Translations under genes and position numbers: made by a program
Part shown: positions 41,627 through 51,006 of the stretch, piece by piece
How positions within the stretch are numbered: position 1 is the stretch's first letter
Layout of the letters: each line of letters opens with the position of its first letter
Source of the DNA: Modestobacter sp. VKM Ac-2977
GTDB lineage: Bacteria; Actinomycetota; Actinomycetes; Mycobacteriales; Geodermatophilaceae
Direction: 5' to 3'
Assembly (NCBI RefSeq): GCF_026968045.1
Contig: NZ_JAPVBQ010000003.1
Span: 466,060-530,059 of the forward strand
DNA: 64,000 nt
The notes under the pieces: model-generated
What the model was told of the DNA's origin: nothing
Databases searched by the model: none
The model's input: the letters and a program-made list of their open reading frames with translations, nothing else

Positions 41627-41956
41627 GTGGAGGCGCTCGCGGCCCTGGCCGACCCGACCCGGCGGCGGATCGTCGCCCTGCTCGCCGCCGGTGAGCAGGG
41701 CGCCGGCGAGCTGGCCGATCAGTTCCCGGTCAGCCGTCCGGCGATCAGCCGGCACCTGCGGGTGCTCCGCGAGGCCGGGCTGGTGCAGGTCCGGGCCGAG
41801 GGGCAGCGCCGGGTGTACGCGCTGGACCCGCGGCCGCTGTCGGAGCTCGACGCCTGGCTGGCCCCCTACCGGCGGCTGTGGGCGCAGCGGCTGGACGCGC
41901 TGGACACCGAGATGGCCCGCGGGCGGCGGGCCCGAACGCAGGAGGACGGTCGATGA
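41627..41956 (+). CDS. ArsR-family transcriptional regulator
   Basis: 109-residue winged-helix repressor: ALADPTRRRIVALLAAGEQGAGELADQFPVSRPAISRHLRVLREAGLVQVRAEGQRRVYAL. It lacks the Cys motif of metal sensors and belongs to the group that pairs with SRPBCC (AHSA1) proteins. GTG start; the mRNA may be leaderless. The next gene's ATG overlaps its stop (ATGA). It probably represses its own operon through the half-sites just upstream. Confidence 0.93.
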   Translation: MEALAALADPTRRRIVALLAAGEQGAGELADQFPVSRPAISRHLRVLREAGLVQVRAEGQRRVYALDPRPLSELDAWLAPYRRLWAQRLDALDTEMARGRRARTQEDGR

Positions 41957-42456
41957 CGACACCGGACGAGCGGATGGGGCAGGTCACCGAGCTGCCCGAA
42001 GGGGTGCGGCTGCAGTTCCGCCGCAGCTGGCCCGACCCGATCGACGACGTCTGGGCGGCGCTCACCGAGCCCGACCGGCTGGCCCGCTGGATCGGAACCT
42101 ATGAGGGGGAGCGCCGCGCCGGCGGCGCGGGCACCTTCACCATGACGCACGAGGAGACGCCGATCGGCGAGCCGATGCGGATCGTGGAGTGCGCGGCGCC
42201 GCACCGGCTGGTGGTCGACTGGGACACCGAGGAGGGCTGGCGGGCCGAACTGGACCTGACCGCCCAGGACGGCGAGACGGTGCTGCTGTTCACCCAGCTG
42301 TTCGCCCCGGGCACCCAGGTCACCGACTACGTGCTCGGCTGGCACTGGTACCTGGACAAGTTCGATGCCGAGGTGGGCGGCCGCCCGTCGCCCGGGTCCT
42401 GGGACGACTTCCTCGCCGCCACCGGCCCGGCCTACGGGCGCTCGCCGCAGGCCTGA
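41953..42456 (+). CDS. SRPBCC (AHSA1-like) domain protein
   Basis: 167-residue START-like protein: VRLQFRRSWPDPIDDVWAALTEPDRLARWIGTYEGERRAGGAGTF at the N-terminus and LGWHWYLDKFDAEVGG in the C-terminal helix. The hydrophobic cavity of this fold binds lipids or aromatic ligands; the ligand is unknown. It is translationally coupled to the ArsR gene, a common arrangement in actinobacteria. A 13-bp hairpin follows. Confidence 0.92.
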   Translation: MTTPDERMGQVTELPEGVRLQFRRSWPDPIDDVWAALTEPDRLARWIGTYEGERRAGGAGTFTMTHEETPIGEPMRIVECAAPHRLVVDWDTEEGWRAELDLTAQDGETVLLFTQLFAPGTQVTDYVLGWHWYLDKFDAEVGGRPSPGSWDDFLAATGPAYGRSPQA

Positions 42457-42466
42457 GCCGGCCGGC

Positions 42467-42504
42467 CGACCGTGGAGCCGGGGTGCGCCGCGGCTCCACG
42501 GTCG
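42467..42504. terminator. Bidirectional terminator between SRPBCC and OYE genes
   Basis: Perfect 13-bp stem CGACCGTGGAGCC with a 12-base loop, between convergent genes ending at 42456 and 42515. Confidence 0.85.
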
Positions 42505-42514
42505 AGCGGGTGGC

Positions 42515-43690
42515 TCAGCCCCGACGGGTCGGGGCCGGCTCCTGCACCCGGACCGGGTCGGGGCCGGTCCACGGGCCCAGTCGGCCGAGCAGGCGGTCGC
42601 GGGAGGCCAGCCGCGGGCCGGCCTGCACCGGGTAGGCGTCGTAGGAGCTGGTCAGCGCCCGGGCGGCGTGCAGGGCGAAGTTCGCGTCGTCCTGCGCCTC
42701 CCGGGCGACGGCGACCAGGTCGGCCTGGCCGGTGGCGACGACGGCGTCGGCCTGCTGCGGGTCGACGACCAGGCCCACGGCCATGGTCGGGATGCCGACC
42801 TGCTCCTTGATCGCGGCGGCGAACGGCACCTGGTAGCCGTAGCCGATCGGGTGCTCCCAGCCGGTGCCGATGCCCCCGCCGGAGACGTCGATCGCGTCGA
42901 CGCCGAGGGCCTTGAGCTCCCGGCAGAAGGCGATCGTGTCGGCCAGCGTCGTCCCCTCGCGGGTCGCGTCGACGGCGGAGACCCGGACCATCAGCGGCAG
43001 GTCGGCCGGCCAGACGGCGCGCACGGCCTCGACCACCTCGAGCGGGAACCGCATCCGGTTCTCCAGCGACCCGCCATAGGCGTCGGTGCGGGTGTTGGTC
43101 AGCGGGGAGAGGAACTCGTTGAGCAGGTAGCCGTGCGCGGTGTGCACCTCGGCCACCTGGAACCCGGCGGTCAGCGCCCGGCGGGCGGCGGCGACGAACG
43201 CCTCGCGCACACCGGGCAGCTCCTCGGTCGTGAGCGCACGGGGGGCCGGCCAGCCCTCGCCCATCGGCACGCCGCTCGGGGAGACCGGGGTCCACGGGAC
43301 GTCGCCGGGGCGGGCGTTCTCCGCGGTCACCGGGCCGTCGCCGTCCCACGGGCGCAGGGTGCTGCCCTTGCCGCCGGCGTGCGCCAGCTGGATGGCCGCG
43401 ACGCTGCCGTGCTCGCGCAGGAAGGCGGCCACCCGGGCCAGGCCGGGCACCTGCTCGTCGTTCCACAGGCCGACGTCCCCGGGGCTGATCCGGCCGTCGG
43501 CCGTCACCCCGGTCGCCTCCACCATCACCAGGCCGAAGCCGCCGAGGGCGAAGCGGCCCAGGTGCACCAGGTGGTAGTCGCCGACCACCCCGTCAGAGAC
43601 GCAGTACTGGCACATCGGAGCCACCGCGAGGCGGTTGGGGAGGGTGACCCCGCGCAGGGTCAGGGGCTGCAGGAGCTGAGGGGTGCTCAC
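42515..43690 (-). CDS. NADH:flavin oxidoreductase (old yellow enzyme, YqjM/NamA-like)
   Basis: 391-residue FMN TIM barrel that reduces activated C=C bonds with NADPH. The N-terminus [21 protein letters not shown] carries the active-site Cys of the thermophilic-like YqjM branch; further motifs are [43 protein letters not shown] and the C-terminal [13 protein letters not shown]. It may detoxify enones or nitro compounds. GTG 43690 fits the family N-terminus, but its ribosome-binding site is poor. It is divergent from pckG. Confidence 0.92.
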   Translation of the reverse strand: MSTPQLLQPLTLRGVTLPNRLAVAPMCQYCVSDGVVGDYHLVHLGRFALGGFGLVMVEATGVTADGRISPGDVGLWNDEQVPGLARVAAFLREHGSVAAIQLAHAGGKGSTLRPWDGDGPVTAENARPGDVPWTPVSPSGVPMGEGWPAPRALTTEELPGVREAFVAAARRALTAGFQVAEVHTAHGYLLNEFLSPLTNTRTDAYGGSLENRMRFPLEVVEAVRAVWPADLPLMVRVSAVDATREGTTLADTIAFCRELKALGVDAIDVSGGGIGTGWEHPIGYGYQVPFAAAIKEQVGIPTMAVGLVVDPQQADAVVATGQADLVAVAREAQDDANFALHAARALTSSYDAYPVQAGPRLASRDRLLGRLGPWTGPDPVRVQEPAPTRRG

Positions 43691-43735
43691 GACCGCCGAC
43701 AACCCGCGAGGGGCCCGATGGCATCCCGAGGGGAG

Positions 43736-43789
43736 GTACGTCACACTTCAGGTAGACGTTCTAGACGTACGCCCGGCAGGCGGTAGCCT
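43736..43789 (+). promoter_or_regulatory. pckG promoter with spaced inverted repeat
   Basis: -35 TAGACG (43762-43767), 16-base spacer, -10 TAGCCT (43784-43789); transcription should start near 43796, giving a leader of about 90 bases. GTACGTC (43736-43742) and GACGTAC (43764-43770) form a 7-base inverted repeat 21 bases apart, the second arm overlapping the -35 box, a likely regulator site. Confidence 0.6.
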
Positions 43790-43886
43790 GGCCCGATCCC
43801 CCGGCCCCAGCGTCGCGGCCGGGGGGCCGACACAGCGCCAGCGCCGGTGCGACACCCCGCCGGCGGCACCCGAAGGAGGAGACGCC

Positions 43887-45701
43887 GTGACTTCCGTGGC
43901 CATCCCAGGTCTCGAGAACGCCCCCACCACGCACGCCCGACTCCTCGCCTGGGTGCAGGAGATGGCCGAGCTGGCCCAGCCCGACCAGGTGGTGTGGGTC
44001 GACGGCTCCGACGAGGAGTGGGAGCGGCTCACCACCCGGCTCGTGGACGCCGGCACCTTCACCCGGCTGGCGAAGAAGCCCAACTCCTTCCACTGCGCCT
44101 CCGACCCCAGTGACGTCGCCCGGGTCGAGGACCGCACCTTCATCTGCTCGGTCGACGAGGCCGACGCCGGTCCCACCAACAACTGGATGGACCCGGCCGA
44201 GATGAAGGCCGTCATGACCGAGCTGTACCGGGGGTGCATGCGCGGCCGGACGATGTACGTCATCCCGTTCTGCATGGGCCCGGTCGAGGCCGAGAACCCC
44301 ATGTTCGGCGTCGAGCTCACCGACTCCGAGTACGTCGTGGTCTCGATGCGGGTCATGGCCCGGATCGGCAGCCGGGTGCTCGAGGCGATGGGGTCCGACC
44401 GGCCGTTCGTGCCGGCGATGCACTCCCTCGGCGCTCCGCTGGAGGCCGGCCAGAACGACGTCCCCTGGCCGTGCAGCGACACCAAGTACATCGTGCACTT
44501 CCCCGAGGAGCGGGCCATCTGGTCCTACGGCTCCGGCTACGGCGGCAACGCCCTGCTGGGCAAGAAGTGCTACTCGCTGCGCATCGCCTCGGTCATGGCC
44601 CGGGACGACGGCTGGCTCGCCGAGCACATGCTGATCCTCAAGCTCACCAGCCCGCGGCAGAAGACGTACTACGTCGCCGCGGCCTTCCCGTCGGCCTGTG
44701 GCAAGACGAACCTGGCGATGCTCGAGCCGACCATCCCCGGCTGGAAGGTCGAGACCCTCGGCGACGACATCGCCTGGATGCGCTTCGGCGAGGACGGCCG
44801 GCTCTACGCCCTCAACCCCGAGTACGGCCTCTTCGGCGTCGCCCCGGGCACCGGCTGGGACACCAACCCCAATGCCATGCGCACCATCGACCAGGGCAAC
44901 TCGGTGTTCACCAACGTCGCACTGACCGACGACGGCGACATCTGGTGGGAGGGGATGACCGACGACGCCCCCGCCCACCTGACCGACTGGAAGGGCCGGG
45001 ACTGGACGCCGGAGTCCGACGAGCCCTCCAGCCACCCGAACAGCCGTTTCTGCACCCCGATCACCCAGTGCCCGATCCTGGCGCCGGAGTACGAGGACCC
45101 GAAGGGCGTGCCGATCTCGGCGATCCTCTTCGGTGGACGCCGCAAGACCACGATCCCGCTGGTCAGCGAGGCCCGGGACTGGAACCACGGCGTGTTCATG
45201 GGCGCGACGCTCTCCTCGGAGACCACCGCGGCGGCCACCGGTGCCGTCGGCGTCGTCCGCCGCGACCCCTTCGCCATGCTGCCGTTCATCGGCTACAACG
45301 CCGGTGACTACTTCCAGCACTGGGTCGACACCGGCAAGCAGCACGACGCCAGCAAGCTGCCGCGGATCTTCTACGTGAACTGGTTCCGCCGGGACGACGA
45401 CGGCGGCTTCCTGTGGCCCGGGTTCGGGGAGAACAGCCGCGTGCTCAAGTGGGTCGTCGAGCGCCTCGAGGGCACCGCGGCCGCCGAGGAGACCCCGGTC
45501 GGGCACGTGCCGACGCCGGACTCGCTCGACGTCTCGGGTCTGGGCATGACCCGTGAGCAGGTCGAGCAGGCGCTGCGCGTGGACAAGCAGGAGTGGCAGG
45601 CCGAGGTCCCGCAGATCACCGAGTGGTTCGAGAAGTTCGGCGAGAAGCTGCCCAGCACCATGTGGGACGAGCTGGAGATCCTCAAGAGCCGTCTCGCCTG
45701 A
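43887..45701 (+). CDS. pckG: Phosphoenolpyruvate carboxykinase (GTP)
   Basis: Gluconeogenic enzyme converting oxaloacetate and GTP to PEP, CO2 and GDP. 604 residues, typical of GTP-type enzymes. The kinase loop [13 protein letters not shown] (about 267-279, catalytic Cys271 and Lys273), [14 protein letters not shown], and [11 protein letters not shown] are diagnostic. GTG 43887 with AAGGAGGAG eight bases upstream. Together with pyruvate carboxylase it completes the pyruvate-oxaloacetate-PEP bypass. Two hairpins follow. Confidence 0.97.
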   Translation: MTSVAIPGLENAPTTHARLLAWVQEMAELAQPDQVVWVDGSDEEWERLTTRLVDAGTFTRLAKKPNSFHCASDPSDVARVEDRTFICSVDEADAGPTNNWMDPAEMKAVMTELYRGCMRGRTMYVIPFCMGPVEAENPMFGVELTDSEYVVVSMRVMARIGSRVLEAMGSDRPFVPAMHSLGAPLEAGQNDVPWPCSDTKYIVHFPEERAIWSYGSGYGGNALLGKKCYSLRIASVMARDDGWLAEHMLILKLTSPRQKTYYVAAAFPSACGKTNLAMLEPTIPGWKVETLGDDIAWMRFGEDGRLYALNPEYGLFGVAPGTGWDTNPNAMRTIDQGNSVFTNVALTDDGDIWWEGMTDDAPAHLTDWKGRDWTPESDEPSSHPNSRFCTPITQCPILAPEYEDPKGVPISAILFGGRRKTTIPLVSEARDWNHGVFMGATLSSETTAAATGAVGVVRRDPFAMLPFIGYNAGDYFQHWVDTGKQHDASKLPRIFYVNWFRRDDDGGFLWPGFGENSRVLKWVVERLEGTAAAEETPVGHVPTPDSLDVSGLGMTREQVEQALRVDKQEWQAEVPQITEWFEKFGEKLPSTMWDELEILKSRLA

Positions 45702-45724
45702 GCCGGTAGCACCGGCCACAGACC

Positions 45725-45801
45725 GGGTCGGCCGTCGCGGTGGCCGACCCCCGGGACGAGGTCCCGCTCACCGACAGCGTCGTCGGGGGCGGGACCTCGT
45801 C
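45725..45801 (+). terminator. Two consecutive hairpins after pckG
   Basis: First: GGGTCGGCC, 8-base loop, GGCCGACCC (45725-45750). Second: 13-base arms GACGAGGTCCCGC at 45755-45767 and complement at 45789-45801. Both are perfect. They should end the pckG transcript before the MFS gene. Confidence 0.8.
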
Positions 45802-45878
45802 GCGTCCGGGATCCCGGCCGGCGACGCTCCGTGCCCGTGCCGCGGGGGGCAGCGCCGTCGGGTTAGCGTGGCGGGGGC

Positions 45879-47126
45879 GTGCCCATCCCCGTGACGGAGG
45901 CCAGTCCGCTCGTGCCCAACCCCTACCTGCACGTGCTGCGGACTCCGCACGCCCTGCCGATGGTGCTGGCCGCGTTCATCGGCCGGCTGCCGCTGTCGAT
46001 GATCGGCCTGGGCAGCGTGCTGCTCGTCCAGTCCGAGACGGGCTCCTACGGCCTGGGCGGTGCGGTGGCCGCCGTCGGCGCGATCGCCACCGCGATCGCC
46101 GGGCCGGTGATCGGCCGGCTGGCCGACACCCACGCCCAGCGGCGGGTGCTGTTGGGCGTGCTGGCGATCTTCGTCGTCTCGGGGGTGGCCTTCCTCTGGT
46201 CGGTGCGCGGCGGCTGGCCGCTGTGGACGGTGTTCCTCTCCGCCGCCGCCGCCGGGGCGAGCATCCCGCCGGTCTCCTCGATGATCCGGGTGCGCTGGAC
46301 CCACCTGCTCCGCGGCACCCCGCGGCTGCCCACCGCCCTGGCGATGGAGTCGGTGGTCGACGAGTTCGTGTTCATCGTCGGGCCGGTGCTGGTCACCTTC
46401 CTGTCCACCACCGGGCACACCACCTCCGGCGTCGTCACCGCGTTCACGCTGGCCGCCGTCGGCAGCCTGTTGTTCGCCGCGCAGGGGCACACCGAACCGC
46501 CCCCGGCCGCGCACGGGCACCGGCGCGGGGCGTCGGCGATCCGGGTGCGGGGGCTGCGGGTGCTGTTCGTGGTGGGGGCCGCGGTCGGCGCCATCCTCGG
46601 CGCCCTGGAGATCGGCCTGGTCGCCTTCGCCGACGAGGTCGGTCAGCGCTCGCTGTCCGGTCTGCTCATCGCCGGCCTGGCCGCCGGCTCGATGTTCGCC
46701 GGCATCGGCTGGGGCGTCGTGCACTGGAAGGTGCGGCTGCGGCACCGGTTGGTCGCCGCCCTCGTCGTCCTGACCGTGCTGACCGTGCCGCTGGTGCTGG
46801 TCACCAGCTACTGGCTGATGCTGCCGCTCGTGGTGGTCGCCGGCGTCGCCGTCTCGCCGTCGTTGATCAGCGCCTTCACCCTGGCCGAGGTGCTGGTGCC
46901 CCGCTCCGCGGTCACCGAGGCGTTCACCTGGATCGGCACGGCCCTCGCCCTCGGGGTGGCGATCGGGGCGTCGGCCGCGGGGAAGATCGTGGACACGGTC
47001 GGTGCCAACGCCAGCTTCCTGGTCGCCACGGTGGCGGCGGGGCTGGCGGCGGTGGTGGTCGCCCTGTGGCAGCGGACCCTGCACGTGCCGGCCGAGCACG
47101 CCGCCTCCCCGGCGCTGGCCCACTGA
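45879..47126 (+). CDS. MFS transporter
   Basis: 415-residue major facilitator with about twelve hydrophobic helices. The loop after helix 2 has GRLADTHAQRRVLLGVL, a version of the MFS motif A. A His-rich central loop (HTEPPPAAHGHRRG) links the two halves. An exporter of drugs or metabolites is the usual role; the substrate is unknown. GTG 45879 lies nine bases after a TAGCGT -10 box (45864-45869), so its leader is very short or absent. An in-frame GTG farther in is possible. Confidence 0.85.
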   Translation: MPIPVTEASPLVPNPYLHVLRTPHALPMVLAAFIGRLPLSMIGLGSVLLVQSETGSYGLGGAVAAVGAIATAIAGPVIGRLADTHAQRRVLLGVLAIFVVSGVAFLWSVRGGWPLWTVFLSAAAAGASIPPVSSMIRVRWTHLLRGTPRLPTALAMESVVDEFVFIVGPVLVTFLSTTGHTTSGVVTAFTLAAVGSLLFAAQGHTEPPPAAHGHRRGASAIRVRGLRVLFVVGAAVGAILGALEIGLVAFADEVGQRSLSGLLIAGLAAGSMFAGIGWGVVHWKVRLRHRLVAALVVLTVLTVPLVLVTSYWLMLPLVVVAGVAVSPSLISAFTLAEVLVPRSAVTEAFTWIGTALALGVAIGASAAGKIVDTVGANASFLVATVAAGLAAVVVALWQRTLHVPAEHAASPALAH

Positions 47127-47202
47127 GGGAGGACACCCCGCGGGAGCTCGGGGCGGGACCCTGGAGGGGGCCGGAAGAGCCTGCTGCTGCGATGCTCCGC
47201 GG

Positions 47203-47871
47203 ATGACCTCCCCCCGCCCCGCCGCCGGTGGTGGGCGACTGCTCGGGGTCGCCCCGGAGCGGCTGGACCGCTGGCTGGACGGCGTCGCCCAGCGGCACGG
47301 CGCGTTCACCGACGTCCGGGCCGACGAGGCGGGCGTGCTCACGGTGACCTGCCAGGACACCACCACGGTGCGGCTGACCGCCCCCTACGGCTGGACGCCC
47401 GGCCCCGTGCCGCTGACCGCCTTCAGCGCCGCGGCCAAGGTGCCGCAGCGCACCGCCGTCCTGCTGGTCCGGCGCGGCCGCTGGGCGGTCGGGGTGTTCG
47501 ACGGCGCGGAGCTCGTCGTCTCCAAGGTCGACGCCCGCCAGGTGCAGGGCCGCACCGCCGCCGGCGGGTGGTCGCAGCAGCGGTTCGCCCGGCGGCGCGG
47601 GCACCAGACAGACGCCGTCGTCAGCCATGCCGCCGACACCGCCGCCCGGGTGCTGCTGCCGCACGCCGGCACGCTCGCCGGGCTGGCCCCGGGCGGGGAC
47701 AAGGGCCTGGCTGCGGAGGTGCTCACCGACCCGCGGCTCCGGCCCTTGGCCGATCTCCCGCGCCTGCCCGCCCTGGAGGTCGGCGAGCCGACCAAGGCCG
47801 TGCTGCTCGAGACCCCGGCCCAGTTCCGGGCCGTCCGGGTGCACATCGTGGAGCCCACCGACCGGGGGTGA
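47203..47871 (+). CDS. acVLRF1-family peptidyl-tRNA hydrolase
   Basis: 222-residue actinobacterial member of the VLRF1/Vms1 release-factor-like group. The catalytic loop GGWSQQRFARRR (about 121-132) holds the conserved Gln, and the fold resembles eRF1 domain 2. VLRF1 enzymes cleave peptidyl-tRNA from stalled 60S/50S subunits in ribosome quality control. ATG 47203, set by the conserved LGVAPERLDRWLDGVAQRHG stretch. A perfect 30-base palindrome spans the gap to the convergent FMO gene. Confidence 0.85.
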   Translation: MTSPRPAAGGGRLLGVAPERLDRWLDGVAQRHGAFTDVRADEAGVLTVTCQDTTTVRLTAPYGWTPGPVPLTAFSAAAKVPQRTAVLLVRRGRWAVGVFDGAELVVSKVDARQVQGRTAAGGWSQQRFARRRGHQTDAVVSHAADTAARVLLPHAGTLAGLAPGGDKGLAAEVLTDPRLRPLADLPRLPALEVGEPTKAVLLETPAQFRAVRVHIVEPTDRG

Positions 47872-47901
47872 GAGGGGCCAAAGTCGCGACTTTGGCCCCT
47901 C
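47872..47901. repeat. Palindrome family A, copy 2
   Basis: Perfect 30-base palindrome, half GAGGGGCCAAAGTCG, starting directly after the VLRF1 stop codon and covering two bases of the FMO stop triplet. Its placement exactly between two convergent stops argues for a bidirectional terminator role. The inner 26 bases equal the copy at 3131-3156. Confidence 0.85.
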
Positions 47902-49729
47902 AGCTGGTGTGGTGGGTCTCCTGCAGGCGGTAGACCGGGGTCGGGATGCCCACCTGCCGGGCCTTGAGCTGCAGCGCCAGGTAGAGCGAGTAGTGCCGGG
48001 ACTGGTGCAGGTTGCCGCCGTGGAACCACAGCGCCTCCTGCTGGGTGGGCTTCCACATGTTCCGCTGCTCGCCCTCCCACGGCCCCGGGTCCTTGGTGGT
48101 GTCCGAGCCCAGCCCCCACACCTTGCCCACCCGGTCGGCGACCTCCTGGCTGATCAGGTCGGCCGCCCAGCCGTTCATCGAGCCGTACCCGGTCGCGTAG
48201 ACGACCAGGTCGGCCGGCAGCTGCGTGCCGTCGGCCAGCACGACCGAGTCCTCGGTCAGGTGGTCGACCTGGCCCTGGACCAGCCGGACGTCGCCGTTCG
48301 CGACGAGGTCTGCGGCGCCCACGTCGATGTAGTAGCCCGAGCCGCGGCGCAGGTACTTCATGAACAGGCCCGAGCCGTCCTCGCCCCAGTCGTGGTCGAA
48401 CCCGGCCGCCTCGAGCCGCTGGTAGAAGTCGGCGTCCCGCTCCCGCATCTGGTCGTACAGCGGGATCTGGAACTCGTGCATGATCCGGTAGGGCAGCGAG
48501 GCGAACGTCAGGTCCGCCTTCTCCGTCGTCATGCCGCCGGCCACGGCCTCCTCGGAGTACAGCGCGCCCAGCCCGATCTCCATCAACGAGTCCGACCGGA
48601 CGATGTGGGTCGAGGAGCGCTGGACCATGGTGACGTCGGCGCCGCTCTCCCAGAGCGCCCCGCAGATGTCGAAGGCCGAGTTGTTCGAGCCGATGACCAC
48701 GCACTTCTTGCCGCGGTAGGCGTCCGGGCCCGGGTGGGCCGAGGAGTGGTGCTGGTCGCCGCGGAAGACGTCCTGTCCGGGCAGCACCGGGACGTTGGGC
48801 TTCCCCGACATCCCCGTGGCCAGCACCAGCTGCTTCGGGCGCAGCACCACCGGCACGCCGTCCCGCTCGACGGTGACCGTCCACTCGGCGGTCTTCTCGT
48901 CGTAGGCGGCGCTGATCGCCCGGGTGTTCGCCCAGTAGTCCAGCTCCATCACCCGGGTGTAGGACTCCAGCCAGTCGGCGATCTTGTCCTTGGGGGCGAA
49001 GACCGGCCAGTTGTCCGGGAACGGGATGTAGGGCAGGTGGTCGTACCAGACCGGGTCGTGCAGGCACAGCGACTTGTAGCGACTGCGCCACTGGTCACCC
49101 GGGCGCGGGTGCTTGTCGATCACGATCGTCGGGACGTCGAGCTGGCGGAGCCTGGCCCCGAGGGCGATGCCGCCCTGCCCGCCGCCCACGACCAGCACGA
49201 CGGGCTGGGTCTCGTACCCGAGCTCGCGGGCCTCCCGATCGCGGCGGTCGCGCCAGGTCTCCCGGTCCCGGTGCACACCGTGCTCGGCGCCCATCGGCCG
49301 CCGGTCCCGCACCGGCTCCTCGTGCCCGGTCAGCTCGTACAGCGTGGTCAGCAGGGTCCAGGCCCTGCCGTCCTGCAGCCGCAGGTGCCCGCGGCCGCGG
49401 CCGACCGCCGTCTCGAAGGCGATCCACGCCTCGTCGACGCCGTCGGCGCCGGTGGCCGGTTCGGTGGCCCGGAAGCCCTGCGGGTCGGTGCGGTCGAGCG
49501 TGGCCTGGAGCAGGTCCCGGACGCCGTCGTGCCCCTCGACCGTGGTGATGTTCCAGCTGAAGGCGACCAGGTCACGCCAGAAGCAGGTGGGGGCGAAGAG
49601 CTCGGCCACCCGGTCGACGTCCCGGGCGGTCAGGGCCGACTGGAACTCCGCCAGCCAGGCCCCGACCCGGCTGCCCGGCTCGTCGGTGTCGGTGGTCGTG
49701 GTGTCGGTCGGGTCCAGGGTCTGGGTCAC
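47900..49729 (-). CDS. Flavin-containing monooxygenase with N-terminal NTF2-like domain
   Basis: 609 residues. Residues about 20-140 form an NTF2/SnoaL-like domain (VAELFAPTCFWRDLVAFSWNITTVEG); from 175 a flavoprotein begins with VVGGGQGGIALGARLR (FAD), then PGDQWRSRYKSLCLHDP (FMO/BVMO region), VVIGSNNSAFDICGAL (NADPH) and ATGYGSMN. It should oxygenate a heteroatom or ketone using NADPH. The two-domain form is seen in other actinobacteria. GTG 49729 with AGGAG seven bases upstream. It is the last gene before a palindrome shared with VLRF1. Confidence 0.9.
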   Translation of the reverse strand: MTQTLDPTDTTTTDTDEPGSRVGAWLAEFQSALTARDVDRVAELFAPTCFWRDLVAFSWNITTVEGHDGVRDLLQATLDRTDPQGFRATEPATGADGVDEAWIAFETAVGRGRGHLRLQDGRAWTLLTTLYELTGHEEPVRDRRPMGAEHGVHRDRETWRDRRDREARELGYETQPVVLVVGGGQGGIALGARLRQLDVPTIVIDKHPRPGDQWRSRYKSLCLHDPVWYDHLPYIPFPDNWPVFAPKDKIADWLESYTRVMELDYWANTRAISAAYDEKTAEWTVTVERDGVPVVLRPKQLVLATGMSGKPNVPVLPGQDVFRGDQHHSSAHPGPDAYRGKKCVVIGSNNSAFDICGALWESGADVTMVQRSSTHIVRSDSLMEIGLGALYSEEAVAGGMTTEKADLTFASLPYRIMHEFQIPLYDQMRERDADFYQRLEAAGFDHDWGEDGSGLFMKYLRRGSGYYIDVGAADLVANGDVRLVQGQVDHLTEDSVVLADGTQLPADLVVYATGYGSMNGWAADLISQEVADRVGKVWGLGSDTTKDPGPWEGEQRNMWKPTQQEALWFHGGNLHQSRHYSLYLALQLKARQVGIPTPVYRLQETHHTS

Positions 49730-49891
49730 CGCGCGGCTCCTGCGTCGTCGGAGGAGTGGCCGCCGCGACCGGCGTCCGGGTGCAGCTGACCACCCCCGGG
49801 ACGCCCGACGAGAGAGCGCCGCCGAACCCGGCTTGGCGGCCGTCGAGCGCCGCCACCCGCCGTATGACTCAAGTCACACGGGGTGACCCCG

Positions 49892-49921
49892 GAGGGGCCG
49901 AAGTCGCGACTTCGGCCCCTC
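49892..49921. repeat. Palindrome family A, copy 3 (compensated variant)
   Basis: Perfect 30-base palindrome, half GAGGGGCCGAAGTCG. It differs from copy 2 by A-to-G in the left arm and the matching T-to-C in the right arm, so pairing is kept. It lies 4 bases downstream of the stop of the minus-strand alcohol dehydrogenase. Confidence 0.85.
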
Positions 49922-49925
49922 GAGT

Positions 49926-50954
49926 TCAGGGCTGCAGGACCAGCCGGATCGGGTTGCCCTCCTTGCGCGACAGCCGGTCGACCGCGGTCGCCGCCTCGCT
50001 GAGCGGCAGGGTGTCGCTGACCGAGCGGGCGAAGTCGATCCGGTGGTGCCGGACGAGCTGCACCAGTTCGAGCACGTGCTCGGGCATCGACCCGTAGTGG
50101 CCCAGCACCCTCTGCCCGAAGTAGCTGAACGCCGTCCCGTCCTCGATCGTCAGCGGCTGCCTGGTCAGACCGACCAGTACGAGCGCGCCACCGGCGCCGA
50201 GTGCCCGCACCGCCTGCTGGCGCACCGCGGCGACGCCGGCGAAGTCGAAGGCGAACGCCAGCCCGGCGCCGCCGGTGGCCGCGCGCACCTGGCCGACCAG
50301 GTCGTCGTCGGCCGGGTCCAGCGCCAGGTCCGCACCGAACTGCAGCGCGCGTTCCCGGGCGGCCGGCACCGGGTCGACGGCGATGATCGGCGCCGCACCG
50401 GCCAGCCGGAGCAGCTGCACACCGTGCGCCCCCAGCCCGCCGATGCCCCAGACGCCGACTGGCTGGGCCGGCCGGACCCCGGCGGTGGCGGTGATCGCCG
50501 CCCACGGGGTGGAGACCGCGTCGGGCACGATGCAGGCCTGCTCGAGCGGCAGGTCGTCGGGGACGGCGACCAGCGTGTCGGCCCGGGCGACGGCGTACTG
50601 CGCCCACCCGCCGTCGTAGTCGACGCCGCGGGTGTGCACGACGCCGTGCCGCTCTTCCCCGGCCTGCAGCAGGACCCGCTGGTCGTCGGCCCAGCCGGTC
50701 ACGCCGGCGCCCAGCGCCGCGACGGTGCCGGCCACCTCGTGGCCCAGGGTCACGGTGTCCCCGCGGAGGAACAGCGGGGTCAGCTCGCCCTCGATCAGGT
50801 GCACGTCGGACAGGCACACGCCGGCGGCGCGCACCCGGACGAGCACCTCACCGGGGCCCGGCGTCGGCACGGGCACCTCGGTGACGGCGAAGTCGCGGGT
50901 CCGGACGTTCAGCCGTCCGGCGAGCATGGAGTCAGGGATCGTCTCGGGCACCAC
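49926..50954 (-). CDS. Zinc-type alcohol dehydrogenase lacking structural-zinc cysteines
   Basis: MDR alcohol dehydrogenase of about 342 residues. Catalytic zinc ligands are present (Cys47 in AAGVCLSDVHLIEGE and His in TLGHEVAG) and the cofactor loop is WGIGGLGAHGVQLL. The structural lobe, normally four closely spaced Cys, reads LLQAGEERHGVVHTRGVDYDGG and has none, so one zinc only is expected. Substrate unknown. Two GTG codons (50954, 50951) follow AAGG; an ATG at 50927 is also possible. It is divergent from a hydrolase, and a family A palindrome follows it. Confidence 0.87.
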   Translation of the reverse strand: MVPETIPDSMLAGRLNVRTRDFAVTEVPVPTPGPGEVLVRVRAAGVCLSDVHLIEGELTPLFLRGDTVTLGHEVAGTVAALGAGVTGWADDQRVLLQAGEERHGVVHTRGVDYDGGWAQYAVARADTLVAVPDDLPLEQACIVPDAVSTPWAAITATAGVRPAQPVGVWGIGGLGAHGVQLLRLAGAAPIIAVDPVPAARERALQFGADLALDPADDDLVGQVRAATGGAGLAFAFDFAGVAAVRQQAVRALGAGGALVLVGLTRQPLTIEDGTAFSYFGQRVLGHYGSMPEHVLELVQLVRHHRIDFARSVSDTLPLSEAATAVDRLSRKEGNPIRLVLQP

Positions 50955-51006
50955 CTCACCTTGCCCCTGGCCGTGCAGGTGCGCCGTCCGGGGGTAGGGG
51001 AGCGCG

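Noticed and set aside
47872-49921. Family A palindromes at 47872 and 49892 as ends of a 2-kb mobile unit carrying the FMO gene
   Set aside because: The copies are palindromes, so orientation means nothing; no transposase or target duplication is seen, and a third copy stands alone at 3131.
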